DNA of 9,410 nt from Bacteroidales bacterium (GTDB taxonomy: Bacteria > Bacteroidota > Bacteroidia > Bacteroidales > JAAUTT01). A model generated the notes under the pieces. It saw nothing but the letters and a program-made list of their open reading frames with translations, did no database searches and had not been told where the DNA came from. This document shows positions 7,734 to 9,410 of the stretch, one piece after another (the first letter of the stretch is position 1; each line of letters begins with the position of its first letter). Where the stretch lies: NCBI GenBank assembly GCA_012031335.1, contig JAAUTT010000111.1, positions 1-9,410 of the forward strand, given 5' to 3'. Position numbers and translations under genes: made by a program.

Positions 7734-8321
7734 CTATTTAGCTTGTGCAAATTCAAGTTTAACCGATATTGCTACTTCATCACTAAACCACAGCTCCTCC
7801 AGCCTCGGTCACGGGCGCTCCAGGTTAACCCAAAAAGCCGAACGGCTTATCGTTGTAGCAGCCTTAAAACCAGCTTTAATATTTCCGTAAGGGTCTTTAA
7901 CTGTACCACCGTATGTAACATCGAATTTTACCGATTTAGTAACATCGCGAATGGTAAGATTACCAATCAATTCATACTTATTTCCTGATACTTTTTTGAA
8001 AGATGTACTTTTGAACGTCATCTTTGGGAATTTGGCAGCATCGAAAAAGTCAGGTGCTTTTAAATGATTATCGCGCATTTCATTATCGGTATTGATACTG
8101 TTTACGTCAACCGTAAAATCAATCGAGGCATCAGTAAAATCCGGGTTGGGTGCCGATATGCTTCCAGTATACGTTTTGAAAGTTCCTTCAACTTCCGAAA
8201 TTACAAGATGGGTAACCGTAAATCTCACCGAAGAGTGGGAGTTGTCGAGATTCCATTTAACCTGACCGAACATTGATACCTGCGAAAGCGCGAGTACAAA
8301 AAGAAATACTACTTTTTTCAT
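7734..8321 (-). CDS. YceI-family secreted lipid-binding protein, C-terminus broken by indels
   Basis: YceI proteins are exported lipocalin-like barrels that bind polyisoprenoids or similar lipids in the periplasm. The protein begins with a signal peptide (MKKVVFLFVLALSQVSMFGQ) and continues with WNLDNSHSSVRFTVTHLVIS, EGTFKTYTGSI, a NEMRDNHLKAPDFFDAAKFP block and LTIRDVTKSVKFDV, the classic YceI order. The uninterrupted frame stops at 7809 with an atypical end. Removing one base each from the A-run 7832-7836, the G-run 7813-7815 and the A-run 7785-7787 restores FGLTWSAVTEAGGAVVSDEV and a stop at 7734, a standard YceI C-terminus (194 aa). It is divergent from the HxlR-type regulator gene, which probably controls it. 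The three breaks are most likely sequence errors. Confidence 0.87.
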
Positions 8322-8429
8322 GGTTTATATATTTACTTGGTTTATTTCTGTTTAAAACTGGAATATCAACACCCCTGTTTTCAAATTGTTTAATACTTTT
8401 TTTCATTCTCAAACAATAATTTGCTTTTC

Positions 8430-8544
8430 AGGTACTTAGTAATTAAAATATATTTAGTTACTTTTGATAACTTAAAGATAGCAATGAAATAATAATCGGG
8501 CAATAAGGCACTTTGTGATAACAAGGTAACTTTCAGGTAACTAA
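8430..8544. promoter_or_regulatory. Putative operator cluster between yceI and the HxlR gene
   Basis: This AT-rich stretch holds repeated GTAAC/GTTAC-like half-sites. There is a near-palindrome TTAGTTA (8454-8460), 7 nt, TAACTTA (8468-8474), and a direct repeat AGGTAACT (8524-8531 and 8535-8542) with an 11-bp period, one helical turn. AGTAA (8438-8442) can also pair with TTACT (8458-8462). The near-palindrome spans a TACTTTTG -7 match. HxlR-type dimers commonly bind such inverted sites in divergent promoters, so autoregulation and control of yceI are plausible. The 236-nt gap 8322-8557 contains nothing else I can name. Confidence 0.4.
8459..8466 (+). promoter_or_regulatory. Candidate -7 promoter element for the HxlR-type regulator
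   Basis: TACTTTTG matches TAnnTTTG exactly. It lies about 90 nt before the regulator ATG and sits inside the TTAGTTA / TAACTTA near-palindrome, where a bound repressor would block it. No clear -33 element is seen. Confidence 0.35.
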
Positions 8545-8557
8545 TATTGAAAATCAG

Positions 8558-8975
8558 ATGGATGATATTCAGAAAAAAATAAAGGAATTATTTGTTCCAA
8601 ATCCTCACTTTGCGGGATTTTGCCCGATAAAAGATGTAATGGACCGTTTTGGTGATAAATGGTCAATTTATACGATATTAAGTTTAGGGCAATCGGATAA
8701 ACTTCGTTTTAACGAACTTCGGAATCAGATAACAGGAATATCGCAGCGCATGCTAACAGTAACGCTTCGATCTCTCGAACAGGACGGACTGGTTATCCGC
8801 ACCATCTATCCGGAAATCCCTCCACGTGTAGAATATAAATTATCCGATATGGGAAAAAGGTTTGCTGCTTCAACTACTTAATCTTGCGGAATGGGCTGGT
8901 ACCAATATGCCTGAAATTATGAAAGCAAGACAGCAGTTTAGTCAAAAGAACGATCGAATTCCAGCAGATAATTAA
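8558..8975 (+). CDS. HxlR-family winged-helix transcriptional regulator, one frame break
   Basis: HxlR/MarR-like winged-helix dimers often sense reactive electrophiles or oxidants through an N-terminal cysteine. The sequence GFCPIKDVMDRFGDKWSIYT (Cys22), then LRFNELRNQITGISQRMLT, LRSLEQDGLVIRT, and PPRVEYKLSDMGK follows the family core in order. The plain frame stops at 8881 just after MGKR. Removing one A from the run at 8854-8858 continues as GLLLQLLNLAEWAGTNMPEI, the usual C-terminal dimerisation helix, and ends at 8975 (138 aa). It is divergent from yceI and its stop is only 2 nt from that of the convergent right-hand gene. Cys22 is at the position used for redox sensing in YodB/HypR relatives; the inducer here is unknown. 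Confidence 0.88.
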
Positions 8976-8977
8976 TG

Positions 8978-9410
8978 CTAATCCCGGTTACTGCGCTCAC
9001 CCAAAGCGCTTTTAATTTTCCCGTATGCTTCTTCGAGTGAAACTTCGGGTTGAATAAAATTAAATTTACCCCAAAAGCTATCATCGTAAGAATCGCTTAC
9101 CTCGGCAAATATATGGTTAGGCCTAACCAGTTCCGAACTTTTAAAGCGTGTTATATTAGTCGAGTCCGAATCGGTAATCACGAGTTCAGATACCGAATGA
9201 TAAGTGGAGTTAAAGAAGCTAAACTTTTTACGCACCCTTATTCGAATTTCTTCGCGAACATGGTGCAGTTTCCATTTGTCATCAGGATTGGTATAACTTA
9301 CAAGATAATTTGCTTCCAGAACTTTAGCTTTTATTTTCGAGGAACTTTTTTTAACCATTACACTGGTTGCATAATCCAATCCTCTGGGACTGATTCCAAA
9401 TTCCGATTTA
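8978..9410 (-). CDS. C-terminal part of a probable carboxypeptidase-regulatory-like domain protein (5' outside)
   Basis: The frame stays open to the right edge (SEFGISPRGLDYATSVMV...), so the start lies outside the window and the apparent TTG start near 9379 is internal. Visible features are VREEIRIRVRKKFSFF, a SVSELVITD stretch and the end DDSFWGKFNFIQPEVSLEEA. This tail is what I recall from Bacteroidota exported proteins that carry an N-terminal carboxypeptidase-regulatory-like beta-sandwich and a poorly characterised C-terminal region. Because the diagnostic N-terminal domain is not in the window, the family call is tentative; the reading frame itself is convincing. It converges on the HxlR gene with 2 nt between stops. 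Confidence 0.6.
   Translation of the reverse strand, partial: KSEFGISPRGLDYATSVMVKKSSSKIKAKVLEANYLVSYTNPDDKWKLHHVREEIRIRVRKKFSFFNSTYHSVSELVITDSDSTNITRFKSSELVRPNHIFAEVSDSYDDSFWGKFNFIQPEVSLEEAYGKIKSALGERSNRD

Noticed and set aside
7743..7988. Plus-strand frame antisense to yceI
   Set aside because: Basic, low-complexity translation produced by the antisense of yceI.
1..9410. CRISPR array, mobile element, tRNA/rRNA or defence system
   Set aside because: No regular repeats with spacers, transposase or integrase motifs, tRNA-like cloverleaf or known defence domain was seen on either strand by eye.

Overview
The window comes from a Bacteroidota chromosome, most likely a Bacteroidales/Marinilabiliales-type organism (phylum fairly sure, order only a guess). 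The evidence is the AT-rich coding style, starts without clear Shine-Dalgarno sequences, several upstream copies of the Bacteroidota -7 promoter element TAnnTTTG, and families and gene orders typical of the phylum (type III pantothenate kinase / outer-membrane barrel / LptC; a YceI protein divergent from an HxlR regulator; a carboxypeptidase-regulatory-like surface protein). Most of it looks like core chromosome. I see no mobile element, CRISPR array, tRNA or rRNA, and no gap above 300 bases without a gene.

Layout. (1) Positions 1-2411, minus strand: coaX (type III pantothenate kinase), an 8-nt-overlapping outer-membrane beta-barrel gene of unknown function, then lptC, which runs off the left edge. 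(2) Positions 2561-5481, minus strand: four tightly packed genes (gaps of 12-15 nt) in transcription order: secreted START-like lipid-binding protein, DUF2062 membrane protein, short-chain dehydrogenase, NAD-dependent epimerase/dehydratase. This looks like one operon for a lipid or isoprenoid-like substrate and is the least understood part of the window. (3) Positions 5636-7673, plus strand: an RluA-family pseudouridine synthase with an S4 domain and trhO, the tRNA U34 hydroxylase; both are RNA-modification enzymes, each with its own candidate promoter. (4) Positions 7734-8975: a secreted YceI-family protein (minus) divergent from an HxlR-type regulator (plus). They share a 236-nt intergenic region with repeated GTAAC/GTTAC half-sites that may be operators. 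(5) From 8978 to the right edge, minus strand: the C-terminal part of a probable carboxypeptidase-regulatory-like domain protein.

A striking feature is the number of single-base frame breaks. lptC, the epimerase (three), the START protein, the 5' end of the RluA-family gene, yceI (three) and the HxlR gene can each be restored to a family-like full-length protein by adding or removing single bases. Most of these lie in short homopolymer runs. Ten such breaks in genes expected to be functional, partly essential, point to residual indels from an uncorrected long-read assembly more than to real gene decay. Breaks are therefore described within single gene entries rather than as separate fragments.
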